From: Pyrus communis
Lineage: Eukaryota > Streptophyta > Magnoliopsida > Rosales > Rosaceae
Reading direction: 5' to 3'
Length of the DNA: 64,000 nt
Assembly (NCBI RefSeq): GCF_963583255.1
Contig: NC_084804.1
Location: 29,258,461 to 29,322,460, forward strand
Positions 1-11,575 of the stretch are shown one piece after another. Under the pieces are notes generated by a model. The model saw nothing but the letters and a program-made list of their open reading frames with translations, was not told the DNA's origin and searched no databases. The position numbers and the translations under genes are program-made. Position 1 is the stretch's first letter; each line of letters starts with the position of its first letter.

Positions 1-271
1 ATGTTTTGTATGGTATGATCACCAACAGCAACATCTTTAATATATATCTTACCTTGCCTAAAGAGCCCTAATATTAAGTAATAATCTACAGTCTTAAATG
101 AAATATGAATGGAAGGCTCGTCCTGTCAAATTATTCCTGCATATTGGTCTGGTCTCCCTTAATCAAATTAAGTCTTAGATGCCTGTGTATGTCGCCAATT
201 AAATCAAACAATTCCACAATTCCACAATTCCGTACGAAAACTGATAGTCGAAACGATTCTTCGTGCTATAG

Positions 272-455
272 TCCGGATGAGGATTCTCTCCGATCATCAC
301 ATTCTATCTGTTTATTGTACATAAATCGATAGGTACTGTTTATGTTTAATTTTAAATAAAAAAAATCAAAATAATTTCTAACGGCACGATATACGATGAA
401 CGAATAAGATGTGAAAACCCTTAAGATCCTCACAAAAAGAATCCGGATCCGAATC
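272..455. repeat. MITE-like element, family shared with 21911-22170
   Basis: The block starts with TCCGGATGAGGATTCTCTCC and ends with AGAATCCGGATCCGAATCC, giving imperfect inverted ends rich in GGATCC/CCGGAT. Its inner part carries GCACGATATACGATGAA, preceded by an A/T-rich run. The same order and the same inner motif recur near 22120, so this is a dispersed family in the same orientation. It has no coding capacity. Exact ends are uncertain because the inverted ends are imperfect and I saw no clean target duplication. Confidence 0.5.
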
Positions 456-1404
456 CTTATATGGTTCCTCAAGTTTTCAGATCTAAATATTCTGGCTAAT
501 AAAGAACCCCAGCTATATGTAAAAGACCGTACCACCAATTTTGCCTATATCTATCTACATCAGACCCCAGTTCACAAACTCTTCAACAATAGAATAGCAG
601 AGGGGCAATATTGTAAATACAAAAGTAACTTAAAATAATCATGACATCACCATCACCACCGCCGCCATCCTTACTCCTTCACCACCCGAACACCGCAATC
701 ACCACCCCTACTATATATTATCGTCTCCACCAAAAACATCAACTTTACTACCACCATCTTGCCAACTATTACCATCTGACACTTCCATCATCGTTGTCAC
801 CACATCATAAGACCATTTTATCATGGTTCAATAATGAAAACTCAAAATAATAATGCTTGCAATAAATCGGTCGTTAAAAAGTACCCAACTATCCACATAA
901 TTCTAAAAAGTTATAGCATTGAACTCTTTAAAATTTTGCAAAATTTATCATTTTAACTCTTTTTTGTCCACATAAGTATATCATTAAAGGATATGACATT
1001 TTATAGAGTTTATAATAGTAGCAAAAGTATACTATAAATTCGTAAAAGTCTATCACTCTAAAAACTCAACAAAATCCATGTATCTTATATGTTACACCCT
1101 CTTAATATAAAAGAATCAATTCTATTGACCTTGGAATAAACAAGATCTCAATGGCATAACCTCTTATTAAGAAATGCTTGTTTTATTTTGTTAGCAAGTA
1201 CTTACATAGCCACACGCTTACTTTACCCCTAGCCGCAAAACTTGTGAAGTCTAGGTTTGATTTAATTTTCTAAAACTACATATCAATAAAAATGGACTTA
1301 ATTCGAATTTAGGGGTTCTTCCATAACTAGCATCATTATGCTTGACAATATGTTCCAAATAGATTAAGGCGAGGTAGGGAGCTAAAGGCAACTAATCAAA
1401 ATAT

Positions 1405-1492
1405 GATTGCATTTTTGCTCATCACCCTTAAGTGATGGTAATGCTTATTACCCTACTTATTACTATTAGACGAATTTAAATTTTGAGAGTGG
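1405..1492. repeat. Half copy of the foldback MITE found at 31642-31831
   Basis: The motif GCATTTTT, a short spacer, then ATCACCCTTAAGTGATGGTA and an ATTACC-containing stretch closely resemble the right arm of the foldback element in intron 7 of the MATE gene. Only one arm is evident here, so this looks like a truncated or solo-arm copy. Confidence 0.4.
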
Positions 1493-1867
1493 TGAATTAA
1501 AAAAAATCATGCTAATGTTATTGTCATTGAGAAGTGAAAATATATAGATATTTCCAGACAAGGATAATATTAGGGAGACCGACTATTTAGACTAAATTTT
1601 GTAAACCATTTGATGTGGCTGTTAACAATTGAAATATTAACTAAGTGTTGATTAACATGCTTATTTTCTATTGATGACACATCATATAATTTGCATATTT
1701 AATTTAAAAATGAATCTACCTAACATTATTCTTTCATACAAATATGAAGAAACTCTTAAACATTTGCTATTAAATACTAACGTATCAATTTGTTGTATTT
1801 ATCTAAGTTAGCTATGTAGCCTAACGATATTAAATTAGGTTACACAATACCACATTATCTATTCTAA

Positions 1868-2560
1868 AACTATGGAGCAATTGACTGTTCATTGGGCTAC
1901 AGTCAATTGTTTGCCCCTCGATTTCATCTTATTTACAAAAAAACCATGACAATTGGGCTGGGTTTGAAGGATATTATTTGAACTGATAAGGGTGATTTTG
2001 TCCGGAGGGTTTAGGACGAATTACCCCTTCATTTCACCTTATTTGCAAGAAACCCATTATTTGTGGACTAGGTTGGAAGGGCAATTTTGTCCTCTCGGTT
2101 TTGAGTGAATTAAGGGGTTGCCGTGTAAGGGTTGCACTTGCTGTCTTTCATTTATGGTTTCGGGGAAATTAAGCTCTCACAGAGAGCGGAAGAAACGGAG
2201 AGACAGAGAGACAGACAGAGAGAGAAAGAGAGAGAGAGAGGCAGATAGAGAGAGAGATACCGAGGGGAAGACAGCAGGGAGAGGTATGGCTGTTGTCTGC
2301 AGTTTCATTTGCTGTCCTTCAAGGAGGGTTTCGGGGGGATGGACTGTGACAGAGAGCGGAGAAATTAAGCTCTCACAGAGAGCGGAAGAAACGAAGAGAC
2401 AGAGAGACAGACAGAGAGAGAAAGAGAGAGAGAGAGAGAGATGCCGAGGGGAAGACAGCAGGGAGAGGTATGGCTGTTGTCTACAGTTTCATTTGTTGTC
2501 ATTCAAGGAGGGTTTCGGGGGGATGGACTGTGACAGAGAGCGGAAGAGAGAGAGAGAGAG
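1868..2560. repeat. Large direct repeat, copy A, with three ~190-bp internal units
   Basis: This block is nearly identical at its start to 7787-8386. It opens with a short hairpin, CAATTGACTG (1878-1887) pairing with CAGTCAATTG (1900-1909), runs about 250 bp of unique sequence, then enters internal tandem units. Each unit holds AGCTCTCACAGAGAGCGGA, a GA-rich tract, GAGGGGAAGACAGCAGGGAG, TATGGCTGTTGTCTGCAG and GGAGGGTTTCGGGGGGAT. Copy A has about three units and copy B two. The long charged reading frames across it (Arg/Glu repeats) come from the GA repeat and are not taken as genes. What the block is (LTR of an unknown element, promoter-like region or satellite seed) cannot be decided from sequence alone. 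Confidence 0.75.
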
Positions 2561-5500
2561 AGAGAGATGACGATGGAAAGAGAACGAAGAGGAAAGGGGA
2601 AGCTGCATGCCTCAACCCCTCGCGTTGCCCTCATCACCTCGATCCGATCGAATCATGGAGGCTTGCCCCGATCGAAACGAAGCACAGCCTCTCTCCCCCC
2701 TTGAAATCTGAAATCCGCACCCCAAAAAACCACGCATGGGCCTTCCTGACGCAAAAGGTGGAGTAAGACGACATTAGCGAGAGAAGGGAGACGACGGCGA
2801 GAGGAGGATAGGACAGAGGGTTCTGTTTAGGGTTTTCTCTCCGTCCCACTCCCTCTCTGCTTCTCTTATTCAGTTTGACGTAGTTTTGCAATCTAGGATT
2901 CAGTGCATTTCAATCTTTTTTACTGGAATATACGTACATATAAATGTATAAATTTGTTCAATTTTTCTGTACACAGGGCTGGGTTAATTTGATTCTTGAC
3001 CTATGGTTGGATATTATATTAAAATTGAGGGTTCTATTTTCAGGGGTGGATGAAAAGAGACACCCATCAGAGCTTCCAACAACTCAAAGGTCAGTGATTC
3101 TTCCTTCTCCTCTCTAATTCTCTTTCTGCTATTTCAATTTGTAGGATTTAATTTAGGGTTTTAAGTTGGAAACTTTAATTTAACATTTTCAGTTGCAGAG
3201 CTTAGTGTATACAACAGTTAGGGTTGTTGATTTTGATTGCTGGTCTACTAAATATTTTATAACATGTAAACAGGGAGTAGATACTTTGTATGCCCTGGAT
3301 AGGGAATGGATACATAATTAGATCAATTGATGGGTGCCTTTGTTTTGGATATCTACATCCAGCAATACCTGGTATTCTGTGTTTTGTTGTTTTAGCTCTG
3401 TGTCTTGATCAATTTCATGTTGTTACTGTCTCTTTAATTTTTTTTAAACGTTATTCCAACGGTCCTACAAAGATATTCATAACTGGAATGAATAAGCAAA
3501 CTAATGAATTCAACTGTGAGTTTAAATGATTGAGAGATTCTGGTGGTTATTGGATTGCTTAGGGAACGTAATTGTTGCCTCTGTTGCCATTTTGGTAGTC
3601 ATATATGTACAGGTCAATTTCGTCAATTTCGTCAATTTTGCAGATTGTGATGGATGAACACCAGCGTCCCAATGGAACCCCCGTTACATGTTTTACCCTC
3701 CAATGTATATATGCGCAAAGTGATGAAGAAAAGCTTGAATTTGAATATGAATCAGGGAGCACAAACATTTTGGTAAGATCATAGTATATGAATCCATTTT
3801 CTTAGGCCGTCTTAAAAGCTATTTTGGTCCTTCAGATTTCAATAAGGAAACACAACAGGCATATTATTAGGGACACATCGATTTTCTCTTTGTTATTGTA
3901 TTTGAGTTCGTAACAAATGCAGGAAGCAATATAATCTTATTATTTTTTTGATTGAACATGCAAATGATTACACCTTGCAGACAGATATCTCATCAGGTAT
4001 GGAGGATGATGTTTTTCTAATTCTTAGAACTTTTTTTTTCATGCTTCTGTTTTGGTAGGACTATTGTTTCTTCGTCTCTGGGTGATCCAACCTCTACCAG
4101 ATTATTTGAGGATTCCATGAGGGAAACTCTATTGCATTTATGTTCATGATTCATGTTTCATATGATCTGACAAATGGTTTTAGTAGTAGTTGTACTTATT
4201 ATGCTTGGCGTCTAGGTTTAGACTGCCCTTTTGCTTTTATTTTGCTCTTCCCTTCTTTCTTTCCCTTTGCTTCAGAGAGGAGCAAACTAACCTTTTGTTT
4301 TTGGTTTTGTGGGGAAATAGATATGAGGGTTGGACAATGAATCTATTAGCATTTCCGCAATTGCTTTTATTTTGTAACTTTTGGGGGTTTGTTGCTGTCT
4401 GATTTCAGTCTTTTTTGCTTTCTGGAAACACTGTTGTTCGAATTTTGCAGCTAGAGGTCAAGGTGCTAGCGAAGGCTATACAGGTGTGTTCCTGTTAATT
4501 GCAATTTCGTTACATTCTATATTCAGATATTCTTAATTCCAGCAATTGATTTCATACAACTGCAATTTTCGAAAGATGCAGATATTCTCATTTGCTAATT
4601 TACTTATCAATCTCCATTTTCCATGGATTAATGCTTATCATCTGCAAACCCCATTGCCCCTATATCTTAAAGTTTTCCTCTTTCTTTTTCCCCCTCATTT
4701 GGATGCATATAATTTGGGCTCATTGTCATTTTTTAATTACTTGCTGGTACTTTAGTTTACAATCTAGGCCATTCAGTCAATTGCTTTCTCAAATTATTGT
4801 ATTTTGAGTAAAAAATTATTGGGTTAGTTAGGCTGCTGTATTTGGGGTTAGGGGTGATGTCAGTCTCACAAGCAGATTTGGGTTTGGGGGATGGGTATAG
4901 GATTTTAGGGAGAAAAATGGGGAGGATTTTCGGGACAAAAGGGGGGATTGAGTGATCGATTTGATGGGAGAGAAAGAGAGGAGAGTGTGATTTAGGGAAC
5001 GAGAGAGAGAGAGAGAGGAGATTGTGATTTGTGCTATGTTAATTGCTTTGTTTCTTGGTTGTTTTTTGTCCTTTGCTTCTAAGAAAACCGAAATTAGCCA
5101 TTTTCGTCATGTAGATTGGATAAATGGTTGAATTGATACCCTCTTATTTGTTGATGAGATAGTCTACCAAAAGGTTATGGAGTTCAACGTAGGAGAGTAC
5201 AATTTTTTCATACGTAGGTATTCCTCATTTTGGTTTAAGGTACTAAGTCTGAATCAGGAGACGTTTTCTGATGAAGAAAACATCAACATTGTATGGATGA
5301 GTTTTTTGTTTTTAATTCATTGTTTACTGTTTGATTTGCCATCTGCTTTCTTCAAATTGTCATAGATATTTTTTTTTCGTTCTTTAAAGTTGTCATAGAT
5401 TTGTTTAGGTTGTTTTAGTTCATTGGCAGTCTATTGTTTTGCCTGGTAGAAAGGTCCAGTCTTGCTGTATCCTCCGACTCACTCCAGTCTGTCTCTGTCT

Positions 5501-5928
5501 TTGTGATTCTGGGTTCTCTTCTGCCATTTGTGCTTCTCAAAGAAACCTAATTGCAGGTTCCTTTTCCATTTCCAAGCTTCCGTTATGCTTTGTGCTGCTG
5601 TGTTTTCTATTTTTAATGAGGCTCGATTGAAATAGGCATCAGTTTGATTGAAATATGCGTCATCTTGATTGATTATGCTGCTGTATTTCGAAGAATAACA
5701 ACTTTAATAGGTCTTAAGTGTCTAATTCATTGAACTATTGCATATATGTGAGGTATTTAATTTTTCCATTGATTTTCATGTTCAAGATATAGATTTTCAT
5801 TCTGTAGCTGGAGCTAACTTTCCTTTTAAGTGAGGTATTTAATATTTTTTTTGTTTCTTCAGCAGATCATTTTATTTTTCATTGCAACCTTTTATGTGTA
5901 TAAATATGCATGTGATTTTTTTTTCCAG
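2561..5928 (+). other. Transcription-unit-like mosaic of exon-like and intron-like sequence
   Basis: Downstream of copy A the sequence looks like a 5' leader followed by exon-like islands between T-rich, intron-like tracts. One island at about 3042-3090 lies between a TTTTCAG acceptor and a GTCAGT donor and contains an ATG followed by 13 sense codons. A second at 3644-3772 is listed separately, and a third short one sits near 4450-4482. I could not connect them into one reading frame or recognise a host gene. They lead into the histone H3 fragment at 5929. A (GA)n run lies at about 5000-5017. Captured gene pieces are a reasonable inference; a functional gene is not shown. Confidence 0.35.
3644..3772 (+). 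pseudogene. Exon-like island of unknown origin
   Basis: A 129-nt open stretch (43 codons) is bounded by TTTTGCAG and GTAAGA. The translation begins IVMDEHQRPNGTPV and continues through an acidic segment with DEEKLEFEYE. Flanking splice signals, phase-0 length and mixed composition suggest a true exon or a captured exon. I do not recognise the family. It lies in the same mosaic as the H3.3 and UBC2 fragments, so it may come from a third donor gene. Confidence 0.3.
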
Positions 5929-6171
5929 GAAAAGAATTGCGGAAAGGGAAGGTACTTGCTACCAAGGTGTGTTTCGTTTGGGTTTCTAATGGCTAGAAAA
6001 TTAGAATTAATAATTGCAAGCGAATTTTCCCGAGAAACAATCACATTATTGGATCTAAGTTGCTAATTGTTTTAATTTTGTATAGGCTGCAATAAAATCT
6101 GCACCCACAAGGGCCATAACTGGAGGAGTCAAGAACCCTGACCGCTACCGCCCTGGAACCATTGCTCTACG
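5929..6171 (+). pseudogene. Histone H3.3 gene fragment, two exons with intron
   Basis: The first piece (5929-5966) ends in a stretch reading KGKVLATK and is followed by a GTGTGT donor. The second (6086-6171) follows TATAG and encodes AAIKSAPT, then TGGVKNPDRYRPGTIALR, before a GTGAGT donor. This matches the N-terminal tail and start of the fold of plant histone H3.3, where introns are known to lie after LATK and after the VALR position. Both intron positions are kept, so the copy came from genomic DNA and not from cDNA. There is an apparent three-residue insertion (RAI) and several substitutions at otherwise invariant sites (AARKS to AAIKS, KKPHR to KNPDR). I could not find the large third exon with the histone fold core. 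It is therefore a captured or relic fragment that cannot make a nucleosomal H3. Confidence 0.7.
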
Positions 6172-6999
6172 GTGAGTTTTCAACACAATATAGTTCAAAT
6201 CCTCTGAATCATGTTCTTGAATTTTACTATATTGCATTTCGTTATCTGAACTCTGTTCTTTCAATCTGGTTACCTGAATTGTGCCTAATATTTGATGTGG
6301 CTGGTGGCATTGTATGGCTGGCTGGTGTGATTTGGGACTGTTTTTAGTTAATGGGAGACATGGCACAAAGGTGTGGGGCAATGAAGTCAAGTGGGATTAG
6401 GAATTTAGGGTAGTAGAGTTTTTGCTAATTTATGGGATTAAGCGTTCTCAGGTATGTATTTTTTTGAGAAGAAACTATAACAATTTATTAAAAAAGAAAA
6501 GAGAAATACACAGAAGTGGATAAGAAATCCACCAAGAACAGAACAAGAAAATCTCTCAGGTATGTATGGATGTGTGATCTGAATAATATGAATTAGAATT
6601 TTTTGGTTAGTGTCCAATTAGTGAAGAAAGGATGATTCTTTTTGTTATCATGCATATTTAAGTTGTAAACATCTGAAAAACTGCTTAATTGAAGTGAAAT
6701 TTCCAGTTTTTGAGCCTGATTTCAAGTCTTGAACTTTGAATTTGTCCATACCTAGCTCAGCTGAAGCTATCCACGTCGTAGTTTAAAGTATTTGTATTGG
6801 TAATTATGTGTTTAAGTTGCGCAAATGAGTTGCCCCAATATCTTTTGTGTGCAATTTGGTGTAGAAATGTGGGTTTTGATGTTTTGGCAGGCATCGGAAA
6901 AAAAAAAAAATGAAATTGGTTTTCTCTCAATGCATAGTTAATCTTAAAATACGGTTTATTAAATTGGGTTCATGATATATGGGTGGTAGCAAATTAGCA

Positions 7000-7124
7000 A
7001 TGTCGACTCTTGTAAGGAAGAGGCTGATGAGAGACTTCAAGAGGCTGCAACAGGACCCGCCTGCAGGGATTAGCGGGGCACCCCAGGATAACAATATAAT
7101 GCTGTGGAAAGCTGTTATATTGGG
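7000..7124 (+). pseudogene. First exon of a RAD6/UBC2 ubiquitin-conjugating enzyme gene, isolated
   Basis: From the ATG at 7000 the frame reads [20 protein letters not shown], then [20 protein letters not shown], and stops at a GTAAGT donor (7125). This is the start of the E2 fold of plant UBC1/UBC2/UBC3 (RAD6 homologues that ubiquitinate histone H2B), with P-to-L and N-to-K like changes. The split falls inside a glycine codon, as expected for an original intron. I searched the next few kilobases for the rest of the E2 (HPNIY and the active-site cysteine region) and did not find it. The piece therefore lacks the catalytic part. Together with the H3.3 fragment 0.8 kb upstream it suggests gene-fragment capture by a mobile element. 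Confidence 0.75.
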
Positions 7125-7786
7125 GTAAGTTGGCAAAATGCAGTGTATAAAAGAAATATACTGTTGTTTTCTCTTCTATTATGCAACATTAATATTTCAC
7201 ATTTTTGGTAGGAGACGTGGTAAGTTGGAAAAATGCTTATATTTCTTATTTTTGGAACCCTTTATCTCATTGTTAGTTTTCTGGAAGGAAGAAAAGATAG
7301 GCATTCGTAAGTCCTATCAATTTTCAATTTTTATTTTTCTTGCTTTTATTTTAGTTTCTTATTACTAATTCTAATTTTGGGTGTATTTGTTAAGGCTGGT
7401 TCAATTGTAAGTAATATTTATGGCGTAGATTGGGAAAACAAACTTGAGGTATTAATTTTTCAGAGATAGTTTATGCTTGAAATTAGCATTGTTTTTATAT
7501 CTTCCAACATTCTGTTTTCTTGGAGTTACTATGTGCTTGAAAACTTGCTGAAACAACAATGGAATAGTTTTTTTGTTTTTTGTTTACTGCTGAAACAGGT
7601 GCCAGGCCTATAGGCCATATATTTTGCCACCTTAACCGCAATGGCAAAATATGTGTGGACTGCATCTTGCTTCTGTTTCTTACGGAAATAGGCGTCCTGC
7701 ATTTTTTTTTTCTTTGAACATTAGCGCTTGAAAGCTTAGCTGCTGAAACAAAAACGGAATACTTTTAATGTTTTTTGTTAACTGCA

Positions 7787-8386
7787 AACTAGGGAGCAAT
7801 TGACTGTTCATTGGGTTACAGTCAATTGTTTGCCCCTCGATTTCATCTTATTTACAAAAAAACCATGACAATTGGGCTGGTTTTGAAGGATATTATTTGA
7901 ACTGATAAGGGTGATTTTGTCCGGAGGGTTTAGGACGAATTACCCCTTCATTTCACCTTATTTGCAAGAAACCCATTATTTGTGGACTAGGTTGGAAGGG
8001 CAATTTTGTCCTCTCGGTTTTGAGTGAATTAAGGCGTTGCCGTGTAAGGGTTGCACTTGCTGTTTTTCATTTATGGTTTCGGGGAAATTAAGCTCTCACA
8101 GAGAGCGGAAGAAACGGAGAGACAGAGAGACAGACAGAAAGAGAAAGAGAGATGCCGAGGGGAAGACAGCAGGGAGAGGTATGGCTGTTGTCTGCAGTTT
8201 CATTTGCTGTCCTTCAAGGAGGGTTTCGGGGGGATAGACTGTGACAGAGAGCGGAGAAATTAAGCTCTCACAGAGAGCGGAAAAAACGGAGAGACAGAGA
8301 GACAGACAGAGAGAGAAAGAGAGAGAGAGACAGAGAGAGAGATGCCGAGGGGAAGACAGCAGGGAGAGGTATGGCTGTTGTCTGCA
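7787..8386. repeat. Large direct repeat, copy B, with two internal units
   Basis: This is the second copy of the block at 1868-2560, in the same orientation and about 5.9 kb downstream. The starting hairpin is conserved (CAATTGACTG at 7798 and CAGTCAATTG about 12 bp later). Copy B carries two of the GA-rich internal units where copy A carries three, and it ends at GTTGTCTGCA followed by unrelated sequence at 8387. The two copies differ by few point changes, so the duplication is fairly recent compared with the other repeats nearby. Confidence 0.75.
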
Positions 8387-8425
8387 TAAATCACTCACAA
8401 TCGTCTATGCTCTATTGTACCTTCA

Positions 8426-8732
8426 GATGAGTCACTTCTTGCTTTTGATTTTGGACTCAAATAATATTTTATTATTTCTTGCATTTATATCTGCTTGCAT
8501 GATCAGATGAGTCACCTTGCCCTTTTGATTTTGTACTCAAATCTTAATATTTTATTATTTCTTGCATTTATATCTGCTTGCATAGTCACTTTGTCCTTTT
8601 GAATTTGTGCTCAAATCTTAATATTTTATTATTTCTTGCATATATATCTGCTTGCAGGTTCGGTTTGTCATTTTGATTTCGTACTCAAATATTTATATTT
8701 TATTATTACTTGCATTTATATCTGCTTGCATG
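8426..8732. repeat. Four tandem copies of a ~77-bp unit
   Basis: Starts lie near 8426, 8506, 8583 and 8657. Each unit contains GTCA, CTTTTGATTTTG-like sequence, ACTCAAAT, ATATTTTATTATTTCTTGCA and ends in TATATCTGCTTGCA. Units are contiguous and without unique spacers, so this is a minisatellite. It begins about 40 bp after direct-repeat copy B ends. Confidence 0.75.
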
Positions 8733-9930
8733 TTGTGATTGAGAGGCCAGAATTAGTTTACAAATCTTTCTGCACTGTTTGGTTGGTTAGGTAGCATGCT
8801 TTTGTCTTTTTTTTAATCGATTTGGGGATTTTCTGCCCCTCTATTTATTCATTTGCTCTCAGTTGTTTCTCAGGTTCCTGTGTTTTTCTGTTAACTGTTC
8901 AAAGGTCCAATTTTTTCCGTTTTGTAGTTTAAATTTTGTCTATTATTCTGTCTGGCCTACCATTTCAATTCCAATGCTCTTAAATTGTATGCATCTGTGT
9001 CTCTGTGTGTGCATATGAGGTTGTGCATCGACTTCTCTGCTGCCTAATTTTAATGCAATTTTTTTTATTTCAATTGTTTCAAGACGAGAAAACTCATTAT
9101 TCTCTTATTTTTATGGATTGCAGCAAACGTCCTGCTGACTTGGGATTTCAGGTTTCATTTGCTAACCCTAACTTTTTAATGTTGTGAAACAATTACTGTT
9201 TGTACGTTCATTTGTTGTGTTGTTGTATTGAATATTTTTGTATTGTTCTACAAAATGTTTTTCATTCCGTCTTTGTTTTTGGACAACAAAGTGATTAATT
9301 ACGAGTCTTTGTAGATTAATCTGTGTTTCATTTCCCCTGTCTGTCTATCTTTTACCGATTGGTTTTAGATATGTATATGTGTGACTGTTTTGAGAAGGGT
9401 ATTATGTTGCAGTGTATGTTTTGCATCTTCCACTTTGGTTTGACAATTAAAAAAAAGAGGTCACATATGTTATTAGGCAGTTTAGATGTCAAAAATTGTT
9501 TCCATACCAAACTTGAGCCGTAAATATGTGTTACCCGCTGCTTAGTATTTATATATAGGGTTGCTTAGTATTTGTATATAGCACCAGAACACATTAGCTG
9601 CTACAAGTTGCAAACGACTAAAAAATGACAATTCAAAACTCCAAGGAATTATCGTGCCTATTCGATAATGACACGGAGTTTCTCGCAATGAGGTGCAGAC
9701 CCCATTCTGTCCACATAGGTAGAGAAACCAGCACCAACAAAAAACTTAAATTCAACAACGTCAAATACATGTTCAGTAATGGCTGCCACTCCTCGGTTTC
9801 TTCAATTTTCTTTTAGGCTTGGGTGTAGACTCCTTAAAATTGCTTTTGCAAAATTTTAACGCATTTACATTACAAGCTAAAGTGAATTTTTTCAAATCGG
9901 AGTAATGAGCAGAATTAAGAAGTTCTGTCA
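8733..9930. other. T-rich, intron-like sequence, no gene recognised
   Basis: The stretch is T-rich with scattered exon-like bits such as the region before GGATTTCAGG near 9150, but no frame longer than about 65 codons and no recognisable domain. It may be the tail of the mosaic unit that begins at copy A. Confidence 0.4.
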
Positions 9931-10235
9931 AACTTTCTTGGGATATTCGATTGGATCTGCAACTTTAACCGTTGGAAGAAGGTTGGGATGTTGTTCCTTT
10001 GGCTCATCGCCACCGTAGTGGTCTTTTGGTTTTTAAATATGTACGGATGGGTGGGATTTTAATTTTAAAAAAGGGTCATGTAGGCCATTTTTGTTGGGTC
10101 ATAAATCCAATGATGTAAATAATTAACTTTTTATCCTTTTAAGAATTAAGTGTTGTTACTACTTATTTGACCACCTTTTTATCTTTAATTAATTAAATTT
10201 ACATTAATGCAAATTTTTTCTAATCAATTTCATTA
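9931..10235 (+). pseudogene. Broken copy of the small hydrophobic-tail gene at 11576-11977
   Basis: In the homologous frame this copy reads GIFDWICNFNRWKKVGMLFL, then WLIATVVVFWFLNM, closely matching the C-terminus of the open copy (YNWICKFKRPKKIGMLLL, then WFISTVVVFWILKNM). Just upstream the conserved NRSN codons are followed by an in-frame TAA. The match continues past the stop codon into the 3' flank (TGATGTAAA, TTAAGTG and a TTAATGCAA motif in both), so the duplicated block is at least 300 bp. Substitutions in the tail keep its hydrophobic character, which suggests that it was under protein-level constraint before it broke. Confidence 0.65.
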
Positions 10236-11575
10236 CACACACACACACACACATCTGCTGCCTGCTGCGGTTCATGCATGCAAGACATGCTATTTGGATC
10301 ATGGATCCACCCGTTTTGCATTTTTATATTTTGCTAATAAATATTCAAAATGTTAAAAACCCAAAGACTTCCGTAGAACGTAGAGTTCGCTTAGAGTTAC
10401 AGTAGGTTAACTCATTGAGTTTAGGGGGTGAGTTCAGAAAAAAAAAAAAAAAAAAAAAAACAAATACCGAAATAAATTGAACCAAATTTTATTCATTTGG
10501 TTCGGTTTTAGAAGTTCGCAAGTTGAACTAAACCGAACCAAACCGAATTCTAAACCGACTTAAACGAATTTTCTGATACGTAAAGAAAAACTGATATTCG
10601 ACTGTGGGCATGCGCAGTTAACTTTGGGATTTGTTATTGATTATTACCAACTGCTCAGGATTAAATTAATTTGACATAACTTTGCTTGACTATTGCACGG
10701 TATGAAATGGATTCTATGTTAATTTCCCATTGCATGCGATCGTTAAAATTATTTGATGTTAATGCCGTATATGACCGTGCATTATAATTATTTGACGTCA
10801 GTGCCTTACATTTGAGCAAGGCGTTTGCCCCAGTTAATTTATTTGGTTGTCCATGTAAGCATGGCTTATACGATTATTAGTGTCGTTTTTTTATTAAATT
10901 GTTTTATCATTTTGGGTGATAGGAATATGTATGCATCTCGCCTCCCTTTGAAGTATCTTTATTTCTCATTTCTTCTAAGCGGAGGACAATAGTCCATAAA
11001 CTCTTTTTCTAATTATGCTATATATGGACTCTATTATTAATCGAATTTTTTCTCATGTGCATAATAGCTCACATGCATGGTAATAAAAACAAATGTCATT
11101 GCATAAATATTTTTGCCTTTGCATACGTTGCTTTTCTTCAACTTTGGCTTTGACCATCGTAAAACCTAAAAAAACTGGCCTTATTCCTGATGCCTAATTT
11201 GACATACATGACAACCGGAGGGATGAATGAGAGAACGAAAGGGACTCATCCTTCTTTAAGTGCTTCAATAATTGCTATTGATAACTGGTCTCTCTCAACG
11301 AACTACAAATTATTCAGAAAATTTTTTTTTTCGTAATTTACATACTTAATAAAATGAGTATAAATAATCTTATAACAAACACAAATTGGTTATTCAAACA
11401 GATTTATAAATATTTCTATTCATGTATTCTTTACTTATAAAAAAATAATTAATGTATTTTCTTTGTTGTTTCAGATTTTTTAGAATTTAAACAATGTTGC
11501 TCAAGTCTACAAAATTTTATCTTTTTAAAAACATTTATTGACATTATATTTAATTTTTGATTCAGAGAAAAAAAA
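10236..11575. other. Gene-free stretch between the two copies, with simple repeats and a foldback
   Basis: It contains an (AC)n run at about 10236-10252, an A-tract at 10438-10460, and an imperfect inverted repeat at 10497-10541 (TTGGTTCGGTTTTAG against CTAAACCGAACCAA), which is a 14-bp stem around a 16-bp loop. No coding region is supported. Confidence 0.5.

Larger units (their letters stand above)
1..1867. other. Intergenic AT-rich DNA without a recognisable gene
   Basis: I see no convincing coding region. The short open frames here, including a proline/histidine-rich one near 641-850, show no family motif, no plausible splice context and low-complexity composition. Two repeat pieces in this stretch are listed separately (272-455 and 1405-1492). 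Confidence 0.6.

Noticed and set aside
2118..2570. 150-codon frame rich in Arg, Glu, Asp and Lys
   Set aside because: It is a translation of the GA-rich internal tandem units. The same happens at 8037-8510 in other frames, and no family matches.
5929..6171. A functional divergent histone H3 (such as a centromeric variant)
   Set aside because: No histone-fold core exon was found downstream and the tail has an insertion, so a fragment is the simpler reading.
8426..8732. Regularly spaced repeats resembling a CRISPR array
   Set aside because: The units are contiguous without unique spacers, diverged, and the DNA is clearly plant nuclear.
11029..11060. TCTATTATTAATCG as the Helitron 5' end
   Set aside because: It resembles some plant Helitron starts but is not preceded by A and lies upstream of the small gene. 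No sister copy is available here to confirm it.
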